From Pantoea sp. AS-PWVM4 (GTDB lineage: Bacteria > Pseudomonadota > Gammaproteobacteria > Enterobacterales > Enterobacteriaceae), in assembly GCF_000468095.1 (NCBI RefSeq), contig NZ_ASZC01000002.1, positions 372,001 through 436,000 on the forward strand: a stretch of DNA of 64,000 nucleotides, written 5' to 3'. Position numbers and translations under genes: made by a program. Numbering within the stretch: the stretch's first letter is position 1; every line of letters begins with the position of its first letter. A model generated the notes under the pieces. That model searched no databases, had not been told where the DNA came from, and saw only the letters and a list, made by a program, of their open reading frames with translations. Positions 1 through 11,323 of this stretch are shown here, piece after piece.

Positions 1-27
1 CTGTCGCCACCGCCGCATGAGATGTAA
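1..27 (+). CDS. ftsK: FtsK, C-terminal end only (partial)
   Basis: Eight codons followed by TAA read LSPPPHEM. The proline-rich ending and the position just upstream of lolA match the end of the DNA translocase FtsK in enterobacteria. Only the tail of the gamma domain is in the window, so the call rests mainly on gene order. Confidence 0.6.
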   Translation: MSPPPHEM

Positions 28-53
28 CTGCTTACTCTCCAACAGTTAATCCC

Positions 54-78
54 GGGCCAGTATTTACTGGCCCATTGT
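54..78 (+). terminator. Hairpin after ftsK
   Basis: A perfect 8-bp stem (GGGCCAGT/ACTGGCCC) closes a 4-nt loop and is followed by a weak T-containing tail (attgttt). It lies between the ftsK stop and lolA. It is probably a ftsK terminator or a processing hairpin; the U-tract is poor. Confidence 0.5.
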
Positions 79-202
79 TTATCTGGCAGTCGATCCCCAT
101 ATCAACGGGAGCTTTCGGCTTTTTCTCCTGTCGAAGAGACAGTGCGGCAACTACGTTTAATGCAGTAAGTGTCGGGAAACAATGAATAAGGAATCGAATC
201 AG

Positions 203-814
203 ATGAAATTACGCGTGATTGCCTGCGGTCTGCTGGCCTCTTTTCTTTCCGCTTCCGTGCTGGCTGATGCTTCCAGCGATTTGCAGCAGCGTCTGAATAA
301 AGTGAATAGCTTCCATGCCAGCTTTAGCCAGAAAGTGACTGATGGTAGCGGAGCGAACGTGCAAGATGGTGAAGGTGAGTTGTGGGTAAAACGTCCCAGC
401 TTGTTTAACTGGCATATGACGGCACCGGACGAAAGCGTGATCATTTCCGATGGTAAAACCCTGTGGTTTTACAATCCGTTTGTCGAGCAGGTTAGCGCCA
501 GTTGGCTGAAAAATGCCACCAGCAACACCCCGTTTATGTTGATCGCCCGTAACCAGCCGAGTGACTGGAAGCAGTACAACATCAAACAGCAGGGCGATAA
601 TTTTGAGCTGACGCCGAAAAGTAGCGACGGCAATCTCAAGCAGTTCACCATCACTGTCACGCCATCTGGCACCATCAATCAATTCAGTGCGATTGAACAG
701 GATGGACAGCGCAGCAGCTATCAGCTGAAAAGTCAGACCAATGGGGCAATTAGCCCGGATAAATTCACCTTTACGCCGCCGAAAGGGGTAACGGTAGACG
801 ATCAACGTCAGTGA
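203..814 (+). CDS. lolA: Outer-membrane lipoprotein carrier protein LolA
   Basis: LolA is the periplasmic chaperone that takes mature lipoproteins from the LolCDE ABC transporter and passes them to LolB at the outer membrane. The protein is 203 aa, as usual for the family. Residues 1-21 form a signal peptide with cleavage after VLA, followed by [10 protein letters not shown]. The body carries family blocks such as [23 protein letters not shown] and [11 protein letters not shown]. An in-frame ATG at 182 would add seven residues (MNKESNQ). I chose 203 because AAGGA lies 10 nt upstream of it and because homologues begin here. rarA follows after 7 bp, so the two are probably cotranscribed. Confidence 0.96.
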   Translation: MKLRVIACGLLASFLSASVLADASSDLQQRLNKVNSFHASFSQKVTDGSGANVQDGEGELWVKRPSLFNWHMTAPDESVIISDGKTLWFYNPFVEQVSASWLKNATSNTPFMLIARNQPSDWKQYNIKQQGDNFELTPKSSDGNLKQFTITVTPSGTINQFSAIEQDGQRSSYQLKSQTNGAISPDKFTFTPPKGVTVDDQRQ

Positions 815-821
815 GGTCACG

Positions 822-2171
822 GTGAGTAATCTTTCCCTGGATTTCTCCTCCAGCAATGAGTTTCAGCCACTGGCCGCACGTATGCGGCCAGTGACGCTGG
901 CACAATACATCGGTCAGCAACATCTGCTGGCAGCAGGTAAACCGTTGCCCCGTGCGATTGAGGCGGGGCATCTGCATTCGATGATTTTGTGGGGGCCGCC
1001 AGGGACAGGGAAAACCACCCTGGCCGAGATCATCGCCCATTATGGCAAAGCCGATGTTGAGCGCATCTCCGCTGTGACATCCGGCGTGAAAGAGATCCGT
1101 GAAGCGATTGAACGCGCCCGGCAAAATCGCCAGGTTGGCCGTCGCACCATTTTGTTTGTTGATGAGGTGCACCGCTTTAACAAAAGCCAGCAAGATGCGT
1201 TTTTGCCGCATATTGAGGATGGCACCATCACCTTTATAGGTGCTACCACCGAAAACCCCTCGTTTGAACTGAATTCAGCGTTGTTGTCACGGGCGCGCGT
1301 CTACCTGCTGAAATCATTAACCACTGCGGATATTGAGCAGGTTTTACAGCAGGCGATGCAGGACAGCGCGCGCGGTTACGGTAATAGCGACATTTTATTG
1401 CCTGATAATACGCGCCGCATGATTGCTGAGTTGGTGAACGGTGACGCTCGCCGCGCGCTGAATACGCTGGAAATGATGGCAGATATGGCGGAAACCAACG
1501 GCGCTGGCCAGCGTGAGTTGACGCCGCAGTTGCTGAATGAGGTTTCCGGGGAGCGCGCCGCGCGTTTTGATAACAAAGGCGATCGCTTCTATGACCTGAT
1601 TTCAGCCTTGCATAAGTCGGTAAGGGGGTCGGCACCGGATGCCGCCCTTTACTGGTATGCGCGTATTATCACTGCCGGTGGCGATCCGCTGTATGTGGCG
1701 CGTCGTCTGTTGGCCATCGCCTCGGAAGACGTTGGCAATGCCGACCCGCGTGGTATGCAGGTGGCGATTGCGGCCTGGGATTGCTTTACACGCGTCGGGC
1801 CCGCCGAAGGGGAACGCGCCATTGCTCAGGCGATTGTGTATCTCGCCAGTGCGCCGAAAAGTAATGCCGTTTACACCGCTTTCAAAGCGGCAATGCGTGA
1901 CGCACGCGAATTTCCGGATTATGACGTCCCCGAACATCTGCGCAACGCGCCGACCAAATTGATGAAAGAGATGGGGCTGGGCAAGGAGTATCGCTACGCG
2001 CATGACGAGCCGAATGCATTTGCCGCCGGTGAAGTCTACTTTCCGCCAGAAATGGCACAAACACGCTACTATCATCCCACCAATCGTGGTCTTGAAGGGA
2101 AAATTGGCGAAAAACTCGCCTGGCTGGCTGAACAGGATCAAAATAGCCCGATAAAACGCTACCGCTCCTAA
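822..2171 (+). CDS. rarA: Replication-associated recombination protein RarA (MgsA), AAA+ ATPase
   Basis: This clamp-loader-like AAA+ ATPase of the WRNIP1/Mgs1 family acts at stalled replication forks and at single-stranded DNA ends near replisomes. It has 449 aa (E. coli 447). Walker A GPPGTGKT is at residues 58-65 and Walker B ILFVDEVH at about 110-117. A sensor region ([19 protein letters not shown]) and the C-terminal tetramerisation domain ([20 protein letters not shown]) follow. The start is GTG at 822, 7 bp after the lolA stop, and the N-terminus MSNLSLDF matches the family. It belongs to the lolA-rarA-serS cluster. Confidence 0.96.
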   Translation: MSNLSLDFSSSNEFQPLAARMRPVTLAQYIGQQHLLAAGKPLPRAIEAGHLHSMILWGPPGTGKTTLAEIIAHYGKADVERISAVTSGVKEIREAIERARQNRQVGRRTILFVDEVHRFNKSQQDAFLPHIEDGTITFIGATTENPSFELNSALLSRARVYLLKSLTTADIEQVLQQAMQDSARGYGNSDILLPDNTRRMIAELVNGDARRALNTLEMMADMAETNGAGQRELTPQLLNEVSGERAARFDNKGDRFYDLISALHKSVRGSAPDAALYWYARIITAGGDPLYVARRLLAIASEDVGNADPRGMQVAIAAWDCFTRVGPAEGERAIAQAIVYLASAPKSNAVYTAFKAAMRDAREFPDYDVPEHLRNAPTKLMKEMGLGKEYRYAHDEPNAFAAGEVYFPPEMAQTRYYHPTNRGLEGKIGEKLAWLAEQDQNSPIKRYRS

Positions 2172-2249
2172 AGGCGTTACGGTAAGGTGATCCAGGAATT
2201 CAATGCATTCCAGAGGGATGCATCACTTCATTCGTTCAATCAACCTTAA

Positions 2250-3557
<1,308 letters not shown>

Positions 3558-3574
3558 TCTCCCGCTGTTTTTAA

Positions 3575-3599
3575 AAACCCGGCAATGCCGGGTTTTTTA
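3575..3599 (+). terminator. Intrinsic terminator of serS
   Basis: The stem ACCCGGC/GCCGGGT with a short AAT loop is followed by six Ts and preceded by a run of As, so it may work in both directions. It starts about 18 nt after the serS stop. Confidence 0.9.
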
Positions 3600-3870
3600 T
3601 TTCCCAAATAAAAAACTGATTTAATCTTTACCCGGAATTAATCAGAAATAAACGTTATCGTCATCTGAGAAGCCTGATCGTCTAAAAATCCACAAATTCA
3701 TAGAGATAGCGAGACGGTTAAGAAAGTTCTTTCGTACTCTAACTAACTGAAGATAAAAAAATTAAATTGGTTAGCAGCAAAAAATGCGGCGGTGTTTTTT
3801 TGCACATTGACTTTAAAATAGCAACTGGCAAACTGCGCGCAATTCTCTCTATTCCTTTGGTTTTTTCCCT

Positions 3871-5022
3871 ATGTCAACCTGGTCGCGCCCCGTCCTGCTG
3901 CTGCTTTGCGGTTTGCTGCTCCTGACGGTGTCTATCGCTGTGCTCAATACACTGGTGCCGTTATGGCTGACGCATGATCAACTGCCAACCTGGCAGGTGG
4001 GTATGGTCAGTTCATCATATTATACCGGTAACCTTGCAGGCACTTTGCTGGCAGGCTGGTTGATCACCCACTACGGTTTTAATCGTTGCTACTATCTGGC
4101 GACGATCCTGTTTGCCGTGGCAACCGTGGGGATGGCGCTGCTGGGTGGATTTTACAGCTGGACACTGCTGCGTTTTATCGCCGGTGTCGGTTGCGCACTG
4201 ATGTGGGTAGTGGTGGAAAGCGCTTTGCTTTGTAGCGGCACCGTGCGCAATCGCGGCCAGTTACTTGCTGCTTACATGATTATTTATTATCTCGGCACCG
4301 TGGCCGGGCAACTGCTGGTCAGCCGTGTTTCAACCGAATTGTTGCATGTTATTCCGTGGGTAACGGCCCTGGTGCTCTGTGCGGTGTTACCAGTGGTGTT
4401 TGTTCGCGTGAATGCCGGACATGCCAGCGAAGATGCGTCACCAGGACGTATCTGGCCGATGATGCGCCGTCGCAGTTCGCGTCTGGGTATTAACGGCTGC
4501 ATTATCTCCGGGATTCTGTTGGGTTCACTGTATGGCTTGATGCCGCTTTATCTGGCACATCAGGGTATGAGCGATGCCACGGTAGGTTACTGGATGGCGC
4601 TGCTGGTCAGTTCCGGTATCGTTGGGCAGTGGCCGGTGGGGCGTCTGGCCGATCGCTTTGGCCGTTTGTTGGTGCTGCGTGTTCAGGTATTTGTCATCAT
4701 CCTCGGTGCGATCGCGATGCTGAGTGATGCGGCAATGGCCCCGGCCTTATTCGTGCTGGGCCTGGCTGGGTTTACGCTCTATCCGGTGGCGATGTCCTGG
4801 GCGTGTGAAACGGTGGCACATCACGAACTGGTGGCGATGAATCAGGCACTGCTGTTCAGCTACACCCTGGGTAGTCTGGTTGGACCGGGCACCACGGCGA
4901 TGTTGATGCAGAGCTACTCAGATCGTCTGTTGTTTGTGATGATTGCGGGGGTGGCACTGGTTTATCTGGTGATGCTGCTGCGCAAAGCCGACCATCACGC
5001 CACACCTGTGGCGCACGCGTAG
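3871..5022 (+). CDS. ycaD: MFS transporter, YcaD family
   Basis: This is a 383-aa integral membrane protein (E. coli YcaD 382) with about 12 hydrophobic segments and the Major Facilitator signature GRLADRFGR in the cytoplasmic loop between the two halves (about 255-265). Family-specific blocks are [33 protein letters not shown] and [21 protein letters not shown]. The substrate is not known. The start agrees with homologues (MSTxxRPV), but no Shine-Dalgarno sequence is visible: the 20 nt upstream are pyrimidine-rich. E. coli has dmsABC and ycaC between serS and this gene; none is present here. It is convergent with pflA. Confidence 0.9.
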   Translation: MSTWSRPVLLLLCGLLLLTVSIAVLNTLVPLWLTHDQLPTWQVGMVSSSYYTGNLAGTLLAGWLITHYGFNRCYYLATILFAVATVGMALLGGFYSWTLLRFIAGVGCALMWVVVESALLCSGTVRNRGQLLAAYMIIYYLGTVAGQLLVSRVSTELLHVIPWVTALVLCAVLPVVFVRVNAGHASEDASPGRIWPMMRRRSSRLGINGCIISGILLGSLYGLMPLYLAHQGMSDATVGYWMALLVSSGIVGQWPVGRLADRFGRLLVLRVQVFVIILGAIAMLSDAAMAPALFVLGLAGFTLYPVAMSWACETVAHHELVAMNQALLFSYTLGSLVGPGTTAMLMQSYSDRLLFVMIAGVALVYLVMLLRKADHHATPVAHA

Positions 5023-5032
5023 AGCGTGTCTG

Positions 5033-5078
5033 CACACCGCCGTACCCGCGCGATAAATCGCGCCGCTACGGAGGTGTG
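5033..5078. repeat. REP-like palindrome, single unit (copy A)
   Basis: Nested inverted repeats: CACACC/GGTGTG outermost, CCGTA/TACGG next, and GCGCGAT-aa-ATCGCGC at the core. The right part is the unit shared with the elements at 37170-37236 and 45648-45723. It fills the space between the convergent ycaD and pflA stops. Confidence 0.8.
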
Positions 5079-5092
5079 TTGGGCTGGCAGGG

Positions 5093-5833
5093 TTAATACA
5101 TCACCTGATGACCATATCCAGCCAGAATGTTCTTCACCCGTTCCATCGTTTCTTTCGTCGGTGGCTTCACACCTTCCAGCTTGTACTCTTCACCCATCGC
5201 AATCCATTTATGCTTACCTAATTCGTGGTAAGGCAATAATTCAATCTTCTCGATGTTGTCCATGTCCTGGGTGAATTCACCCAGGCGATGTACCGAATCA
5301 TCATCGTCGGAATAGCCGGGCACCACGACATAGCGAATCCAGGTGCGAACACCTTTCTTCTGCAAATAGCGGGCAAAGTCCATGGTACGGTGGTTCGAGA
5401 CACCGACCAGAATCTGGTGGATATCATCATTGATCTGTTTGAGATCGAGCATCACCAGGTCAGTGACTTCAAGCAGCTCATCAATAACCGGATCGTAACG
5501 TCGCACAAAACCATTGGTATCGAGACAAGTATGGATACCCTCGGCGCGGCAGGCACGGAACCAGTCGCGTACGAACTCAGCCTGGAGAATCGCTTCGCCG
5601 CCGGAAGCTGTCACACCACCGCCAGAGGCATTCATAAAATGGCGGTACGACAGCACATCTTTCATTAAATCTTCAACCGTCACCTCTTTGCCGCCGTGGG
5701 TATCCCAGGTATCACGGTTGTGACAATAGAGGCAGCGCATCAGGCAGCCCTGGAAGAAGGTGATAAAGCGGATTCCCGGGCCGTCAACGGTGCCGCAGGA
5801 TTCGAAGGAGTGAATACGACCGATGGTTGACAT
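5093..5833 (-). CDS. pflA: Pyruvate formate-lyase 1-activating enzyme
   Basis: PflA is a radical SAM enzyme that puts the glycyl radical on PflB under anaerobic conditions. The 246-aa protein has the CxxxCxxC cluster motif at Cys30, Cys34 and Cys37 ([12 protein letters not shown]), followed by the GGE-type SAM-binding segment ([12 protein letters not shown]). A longer reading frame exists to 5875, but the ATG at 5833 has GGAGAA 9 nt upstream and gives the standard N-terminus [20 protein letters not shown]. It follows pflB with a hairpin terminator in the gap, so its expression may depend on readthrough or on its own promoter. Confidence 0.97.
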   Translation of the reverse strand: MSTIGRIHSFESCGTVDGPGIRFITFFQGCLMRCLYCHNRDTWDTHGGKEVTVEDLMKDVLSYRHFMNASGGGVTASGGEAILQAEFVRDWFRACRAEGIHTCLDTNGFVRRYDPVIDELLEVTDLVMLDLKQINDDIHQILVGVSNHRTMDFARYLQKKGVRTWIRYVVVPGYSDDDDSVHRLGEFTQDMDNIEKIELLPYHELGKHKWIAMGEEYKLEGVKPPTKETMERVKNILAGYGHQVMY

Positions 5834-5950
5834 TGCGATGAGTTCTCCAATTTGGCCTGGTATCAGGCGGCACAATCTGTGTCGTGCTCTGAGGTTTAAG
5901 TCGGTTTTGCCAGAGAGCCTCGGTTAGCCTTCTGGCAAAACGACCTGGAG

Positions 5951-5976
5951 AAAAGGCTCCCGCAGGAGCCTTTTTT
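5951..5976 (-). terminator. Terminator between pflB and pflA
   Basis: The stem GGCTCC/GGAGCC with a 4-nt loop is flanked by AAAA and TTTTTT, so it is a terminator read from either strand. It lies 12 bp downstream of the pflB stop and should reduce pflA relative to pflB. Confidence 0.88.
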
Positions 5977-5987
5977 AGCGGGACGAA

Positions 5988-8273
5988 TTACAGGGACTTG
6001 GTGAAAGTACGGGTAATCACATCCTGTTGCTGCTCTTTAGTCAGCGAGTTAAAACGCACGGCGTAACCGGAAACACGGATGGTCAATTGCGGATATTTTT
6101 CCGGGTGATCCATCGCATCCAACAGCATTTCACGGTTCATCACGTTAACGTTCAGATGCTGACCGCCCTCGATATTGTTGGCTTCATGGTGGAAGTAGCC
6201 ATCCATCAGGCCCGCGAGGTTGGTTTTACGTACGTTATCATCTTTACCCAGCGCGTTCGGTACGATAGAGAAGGTATAAGAGATACCATCTTTGGCGTAG
6301 GCGAACGGCAGTTTAGCGACCGAGGTCAGTGAGGCAACCGCACCTTTCTGGTCACGTCCGTGCATCGGGTTAGCACCCGGTCCGAACGGTGCACCTGCGC
6401 GACGGCCATCCGGGGTATTACCGGTTTTCTTACCATAAACCACGTTAGAGGTAATGGTCAGCACTGACTGAGTCGGAACAGCATTGCGATAGGTCGCCAG
6501 TTTCTGAATTTTTTTCATGAAACGTTCAACCAGGTCACAGGCCATATCATCGACGCGAGCGTCGTTGTTACCAAACTGCGGGTATTCACCTTCGATCTCG
6601 AAATCAATCGCCAGGCCATCCGCATCGCGCACCGGTTTCACTTTGGCGTACTTGATAGCCGAGAGTGAGTCAGCAGCTACAGACAGACCGGCGATACCAC
6701 AAGCCATAGTACGGTAAACGTCACGGTCATGCAGAGCCATCAGTGACGCTTCATAGCTGTATTTATCATGCATGTAGTGGATAACGTTCAGGGCGGTGAC
6801 ATACTGTTTTGCCAGCCAGTCCATGAAGTGGTCCATACGCGCCATGACGGTTTCGAAGTTCAGTACGTCATCAGTGATCGGCGCTTCTTTCGGGCCAACC
6901 TGCATTTTCAGTTTTTCGTCAACGCCGCCGTTGATTGCGTACAGCAGGGTTTTCGCCAGGTTAGCGCGGGCACCGAAGAACTGCATTTGTTTACCGATCA
7001 CCATCGGGCTAACACAACAGGCGATGGCATAGTCATCGTTGTTGAAGTCAGGACGCATCAGGTCATCGTTTTCATATTGCAGTGATGAAGTATCGATGGA
7101 GACTTTTGCCGCATATTTTTTAAAGTTAATCGGCAGTTTTTCTGACCACAGGATGGTCATGTTTGGTTCCGGTGATGGACCCATGGTGTACAGCGTGTTC
7201 AGGAAACGGAAGGTGCTTTTGGTGACCAGAGTACGACCGTCGACGCCCATACCTGCCAGGGACTCAGTTGCCCAGATCGGGTCGCCAGAGAACAGCTCAT
7301 CATATTCCGGCGTACGCAGGAAGCGCACCATACGCAGTTTCATGACCAGGTGGTCAATCAGTTCTTGCGCTTCGGCTTCATTCAGCTTGCCTGCTTTGAT
7401 ATCACGTTCGATGTAAACATCAAGGAAGGTAGACACGCGACCAAACGACATCGCCGCACCATTCTGTGATTTAACCGCAGCCAGGTAGCCGTAGTAAGTC
7501 CACTGCACCGCTTCCTGCGCCGTGGTGGCAGGCAGAGAGATATCGTGACCATATTTAGCCGCCATCTCTTTGATCTGGCCCAGCGCACGGTGCTGTTCAG
7601 AAATCTCTTCACGCAGACGGATAGTGGCTTCCAGATTGACGCCGTTTTCCATGTCGCTTTGCAGTGAATTGAACTGCGCAACTTTGTCTTTCATCAGGTA
7701 GTCGATGCCATACAGCGCAACGCGACGATAGTCACCAATGATACGACCACGACCATAAGCATCTGGCAGACCGGTCAGTACACCGGATTTACGGCAACGC
7801 AGGATGTCAGGGGTATAGACATCAAACACGCCCTGGTTATGGGTTTTACGGTAATCAGTGAAGACTTTTTTCAGTGAGGCATCCAGCTCACGGCCATAAA
7901 CCTTACAGGAGCCTTCCACCATTTTGATACCGCCAAACGGGATGATGGCGCGTTTCAACGGGGCTTCAGTTTGCAGACCAACGATTTTTTCCAGTGACTT
8001 GTTGATGTAACCGGCATCGTGTGAAGTGATGGTTGAAGCAAGATCGGTATCGAAGTCAACCGGAGCGTGAGTACGGTTTTCAATCTTGATGCCTTCCAGC
8101 ACGTTATCCCACAGTTTAGTGGTTGCCGGGGTGGCACCCGCGAGGAACGACTCGTCGCCTTCATAAGGGGTGTAATTTTTCTGGATGAAATCGCGTACGT
8201 TGACACCGTTCTGCCATTCGCCCGCGTTAAATCCTTCCCAGGCTGCCGCCAATTTTTCATTCAGTTCGGTCAT
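5988..8273 (-). CDS. pflB: Formate C-acetyltransferase (pyruvate formate-lyase)
   Basis: PflB is the glycyl-radical enzyme that converts pyruvate and CoA to acetyl-CoA and formate in anaerobic growth. It has 761 aa. The catalytic pair Cys419-Cys420 sits in AIACCVSP and the radical glycine is Gly736 in [12 protein letters not shown] near the C-terminus. The N-terminus [15 protein letters not shown] matches the family, so I start at 8273 rather than at the upstream ATG of the open frame. There is one extra residue relative to E. coli (760 aa), in [10 protein letters not shown] just before the C-terminal radical domain. The focA-pflB gap is 73 bp, as expected for an operon. Confidence 0.98.
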   Translation of the reverse strand: MTELNEKLAAAWEGFNAGEWQNGVNVRDFIQKNYTPYEGDESFLAGATPATTKLWDNVLEGIKIENRTHAPVDFDTDLASTITSHDAGYINKSLEKIVGLQTEAPLKRAIIPFGGIKMVEGSCKVYGRELDASLKKVFTDYRKTHNQGVFDVYTPDILRCRKSGVLTGLPDAYGRGRIIGDYRRVALYGIDYLMKDKVAQFNSLQSDMENGVNLEATIRLREEISEQHRALGQIKEMAAKYGHDISLPATTAQEAVQWTYYGYLAAVKSQNGAAMSFGRVSTFLDVYIERDIKAGKLNEAEAQELIDHLVMKLRMVRFLRTPEYDELFSGDPIWATESLAGMGVDGRTLVTKSTFRFLNTLYTMGPSPEPNMTILWSEKLPINFKKYAAKVSIDTSSLQYENDDLMRPDFNNDDYAIACCVSPMVIGKQMQFFGARANLAKTLLYAINGGVDEKLKMQVGPKEAPITDDVLNFETVMARMDHFMDWLAKQYVTALNVIHYMHDKYSYEASLMALHDRDVYRTMACGIAGLSVAADSLSAIKYAKVKPVRDADGLAIDFEIEGEYPQFGNNDARVDDMACDLVERFMKKIQKLATYRNAVPTQSVLTITSNVVYGKKTGNTPDGRRAGAPFGPGANPMHGRDQKGAVASLTSVAKLPFAYAKDGISYTFSIVPNALGKDDNVRKTNLAGLMDGYFHHEANNIEGGQHLNVNVMNREMLLDAMDHPEKYPQLTIRVSGYAVRFNSLTKEQQQDVITRTFTKSL

Positions 8274-8346
8274 GATATACCTGCCTTTATTTAGGGAAAC
8301 TTTCACGTTTGGCACGCGATCAGGCGTGCCCGTACTCAATACTTAA

Positions 8347-9207
8347 TTAATGTACCGGGTCATCACCGCGTAGGTAGATAACCCAGTAGGTCAATCCGAC
8401 TAACAGGCCACCACCAATGATGTTGCCGATGGTGACAGGAATAAGGTTGTCGACAATAAAGTTACCGACACTGAGCGCCTGGAATTGTGAGGCACTGGCT
8501 CCGGCCATTTGCCAGAACTCCGGGCTGGCGAAGTCGCGAATCATGATCGCCATCGGAATCAAAAACATGTTAGCGATACTGTGCTCAAAGCCGCTGGCAA
8601 CAAACATAGCGACAGGCAGAATCATTGCCACCATTTTGTCGAGCAGGCTGCGGCCGGAGTAACTCATCCATACCGCCAGGCACACCATCAGGTTGGCAAG
8701 GGTGCCAAGGCTAACGGCTTCAATAAAGCTATGATGCATTTTATGGTCAGCAGTTTGCAGAACGTTTAAGCCCCACGCGCCGTTTGCCACCATATGTTCG
8801 CCAGAGAGCCAAATTAGCGCGACAAAAAACAGTGCGCCAATCAGGTTACCGATATACACATTTAACCAGTTACGCCCCAGCTGTGCCCAGGTGATGCGAC
8901 CGCTGGCTTTAGCCACCACAATCAGCACGGTGGAGGTAAAAAGGTCAGCACCGCACACCACCACCAGCATTAATCCCAGAGAGAAGCAGATGCCGCCAAT
9001 CAGTTTTGCCATGCCGTAAGGCATCGCGCCGCTACCGGTGGTGGCGGTGATATAGAACACAAAAGCGATAGAAATGAATACGCCAGCGGTTATGGCAAGA
9101 AAGAAGGTGGTTAAGGGGTGTTTAGTGGCTTTATAAACCCCGGCATCTTCAGCAACCTTTGCCATTGCCGCCGGTAATAATGAATTAAACGGGTTGTCAG
9201 TTTTCAC
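8347..9207 (-). CDS. focA: Formate transporter FocA
   Basis: FocA is the pentameric inner-membrane channel that exports and re-imports formate made by PflB. It is 286 aa with six hydrophobic segments. FNT-family blocks are present: GICFSLGLMLVVVCGADLFTS (omega-loop region), GRNWLNVYIGNLIGA, SGFEHSIANMFLIP and IPVTIGNIIGGGLLVG. The conserved gating His lies in GFEHSIANM. A Gly/Pro-poor charged N-terminus, MKTDNPFNSLLPAAMAKVAE, matches the segment known to contact PflB. It is the first gene of focA-pflB, behind an FNR-type promoter. Confidence 0.97.
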   Translation of the reverse strand: MKTDNPFNSLLPAAMAKVAEDAGVYKATKHPLTTFFLAITAGVFISIAFVFYITATTGSGAMPYGMAKLIGGICFSLGLMLVVVCGADLFTSTVLIVVAKASGRITWAQLGRNWLNVYIGNLIGALFFVALIWLSGEHMVANGAWGLNVLQTADHKMHHSFIEAVSLGTLANLMVCLAVWMSYSGRSLLDKMVAMILPVAMFVASGFEHSIANMFLIPMAIMIRDFASPEFWQMAGASASQFQALSVGNFIVDNLIPVTIGNIIGGGLLVGLTYWVIYLRGDDPVH

Positions 9208-9231
9208 ACTAACGCTCTCCAGGAATTATCT

Positions 9232-9280
9232 GGGATTAATACTAACAAAGGAGTATAGGACAGGATTTGATATGGATCAT
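9232..9280 (-). promoter_or_regulatory. FNR-dependent promoter of focA-pflB
   Basis: TTGAT-ATGG-ATCAT at 9267-9280 matches the FNR consensus TTGATNNNNATCAA at 9 of 10 fixed positions. Read on the minus strand, a -10 element TAGTAT lies at 9244-9239, which predicts a transcription start near 9232. The FNR box centre is then 41.5 bp upstream, the class II activator position. The predicted leader is about 25 nt. The box and -10 are seen; the start site is inferred. Confidence 0.72.
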
Positions 9281-9487
9281 ATTTGGCCGGTGGGGTGGGG
9301 GTGTCAGGGGCTATTGGACAAGCGAAACCGCATTAACCAATTGAATATTATCAAATAAATATTTTTTAATATTTGCAAATATTGTTGAGAAACGCAACGA
9401 TAGAAAAGTTGAATTGTTAACGAATATTATTGCTTGAGTCTAAAATGTTATCTGAAATTTTCCTGAGAAAGGTAAAACCGCTGATAA
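9281..9487. other. Upstream regulatory stretch of focA, AT-rich
   Basis: No gene is visible between the FNR box and the ycaO terminator. The stretch is strongly AT-rich and includes a perfect 16-bp palindrome at 9368-9383 (AATATTTGCAAATATT). By analogy with E. coli it may hold distal sites for anaerobic regulators, but I could not match any other site with confidence. Confidence 0.5.
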
Positions 9488-9522
9488 TAAAAAAAGGCGC
9501 TGAAGTTATTCAGCGCCTTTTT
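9488..9522 (-). terminator. Terminator of ycaO
   Basis: A perfect 9-bp stem GGCGCTGAA/TTCAGCGCC has a GTTA loop and A/T runs on both sides. It lies 38 bp past the ycaO stop on the minus strand and can work in both directions. Confidence 0.9.
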
Positions 9523-9559
9523 GGGCATTATCTGACCTTTTACAGCAAAATAAGGCTAT

Positions 9560-11323
9560 TTATTTCGCTAACCAATAACGACGTTTGGCCGCCTGTAACT
9601 TTTCATAAGCTGCCAGCAACGACTGATGGGCCGGGAAGGCTTTCAAATCTAAATCTACGGCTTGCAGGCCGTAGAACGGCGCTTCACCGCTGATAGCGGC
9701 TGATGCCGCGTCAACGGCTGCTTCACCGTACATACGGATAAAGGCGCGGTGGTATTGAACCGGATCGCGTTCCTCTTCCATAGCCAGCAGCAGCAGGGTT
9801 TGCAGGCAGCGGTAGTAGTTAGCACGCTCAGCACTGAAGATTGACTGGTTAAATTCCATCGTCCATTCAGTCCAGATCAGTGCCTGATCGAGGTCACCAC
9901 CAGCCAGTGCCAGCATGGCTTTCAGCTCGCCAATACGCAGCGTAAACCAGCCATTGTCTTTGCCCGATGCCAGACCCAGCAATTCGCGAACACGGGTGAA
10001 GTCATCGTGACCTTCTTCATCCAGTTGGGTGATCAGATCCAGATAGGCTTCCGGCTCCCATTGGCTCGCCGGCAGGGCCAGCAGGGTTTCACGCAGCGGT
10101 GCGCCCATGTTGTTGTTTGCCAGCAGCAAGTCTTCCGCCGGGTAAATATCAGACATGCCCGGTACAATGATGCGGCAGGCATACACGCTCAAATGCTCGT
10201 AATCGGCGATGTACACTTCTTTATCTTCAGCGCGGAAGATAGCCATCAGCGTGTCAAACTCTTCGTGTGTGCTGCCAGCAAAGCTCCAGTCAACAAACGG
10301 ATAGTCGGCATCGTCTTTGAACATATCCCAGGAAATCAGACCGCTTGAATCAATAAAGTGGGTTTCCAGGTTGGCATGCTCGGCAACTTCTTCATCATCG
10401 AAGGTTGGCGGCGTGAACACGTCGAGATCTTTCAGGCCACGACCTTGCAGCAGCTCGGTAACGGTACGCTCCAGCGCCACACCAAAATCAGGATGTGCAC
10501 CAAATGAAGCGAAACAGGTGCCGTTCGCCGGGTTGAACAGCACCACACAGATCACCGGGTATTTACCGCCGAGGGAGGCGTCATAGGCAAAAATCGGGAA
10601 GCCTTCAGCTTCCAGACGTGCGATGGCCTCAACCACGCCAGGATAGCGCTGCATAACAGCTTCAGGAATTTCTGGCAGGCTGATGGATTCAGCAATGATG
10701 CGGTTTTTAATATGGCGCTCAAACACCTCGGACAGTCCCTGTACACGCGCTTCGTTAGCGGTGTTACCTGCTGACATTCCGTTGGACACATACAGGTTGC
10801 CGATAATATTCATCGGGATATAGACGGTCTGCTGGTCTGACTGACGTGTAAAGGGCAGGCCGCAAATGCCACGCTCAGCATTGCCGGATTGCAGGTCGAT
10901 CAGGTCACTCGCGCTCAGGCTATCTTCAGGATCATAGAATTCACGCAGGCGAGTATCGAGGATCCCTGCTGGCAGGCTGCCATCTTCAGGTAAGGGGAAC
11001 CACTTCTCGTTGGGATAGTGGACAAACTCGCCGTTAGCGATGGACTCACCCAGCCAGAAGTCAGCAAAGAAGTAGTTGGTTGAGAGGCGCTCAAAGTATT
11101 CGCCCAGCGCAGAAGCCAGCGCGGCCTTTTTGCTGGCACCTTTACCGTTGGTAAAGCACAGCGGGCAGTCACGATCGCGAATATGGACTGACCACACATG
11201 AGGGACAGGGTTCAGCCAGGAGGCTTCTTCGATGTTAAAACCCAAATCCTGCAATTTTTGCTGGAAGCGTGAAATGGAGTCTTCCAGTGCAGCGTCTTTA
11301 CCTGGAATAAAAGTTTGCGTCAT
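9560..11323 (-). CDS. ycaO: YcaO protein, ATP-dependent ribosomal S12 methylthiotransferase accessory factor
   Basis: This is a stand-alone YcaO-domain protein of 587 aa (E. coli 586). YcaO enzymes use ATP to activate amide backbones. E. coli YcaO is linked to beta-methylthiolation of ribosomal protein S12 with RimO, although the direct reaction is not settled. The N-terminal two thirds hold the YcaO fold (GKGASKKAALASALGEYFER; GMSAGNTANEARVQGLSEVFER). The C-terminal third is helical and TPR-like. No radical SAM, dehydrogenase or precursor-peptide gene lies nearby, so it is not part of an azole or RiPP cluster. The ATG at 11323 gives the family N-terminus MTQTFIPGKDAALEDSI. Confidence 0.93.
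   Translation of the reverse strand: MTQTFIPGKDAALEDSISRFQQKLQDLGFNIEEASWLNPVPHVWSVHIRDRDCPLCFTNGKGASKKAALASALGEYFERLSTNYFFADFWLGESIANGEFVHYPNEKWFPLPEDGSLPAGILDTRLREFYDPEDSLSASDLIDLQSGNAERGICGLPFTRQSDQQTVYIPMNIIGNLYVSNGMSAGNTANEARVQGLSEVFERHIKNRIIAESISLPEIPEAVMQRYPGVVEAIARLEAEGFPIFAYDASLGGKYPVICVVLFNPANGTCFASFGAHPDFGVALERTVTELLQGRGLKDLDVFTPPTFDDEEVAEHANLETHFIDSSGLISWDMFKDDADYPFVDWSFAGSTHEEFDTLMAIFRAEDKEVYIADYEHLSVYACRIIVPGMSDIYPAEDLLLANNNMGAPLRETLLALPASQWEPEAYLDLITQLDEEGHDDFTRVRELLGLASGKDNGWFTLRIGELKAMLALAGGDLDQALIWTEWTMEFNQSIFSAERANYYRCLQTLLLLAMEEERDPVQYHRAFIRMYGEAAVDAASAAISGEAPFYGLQAVDLDLKAFPAHQSLLAAYEKLQAAKRRYWLAK

Noticed and set aside
9430-9693. 87-codon plus-strand frame upstream of focA running into ycaO
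   Set aside because: It crosses the ycaO terminator hairpin and the 3' end of ycaO and has no ribosome binding site.
9560-11323. ycaO as part of an azole-peptide (RiPP) gene cluster
   Set aside because: No precursor peptide, dehydrogenase, cyclodehydratase partner or protease lies nearby. It is the stand-alone enterobacterial YcaO.
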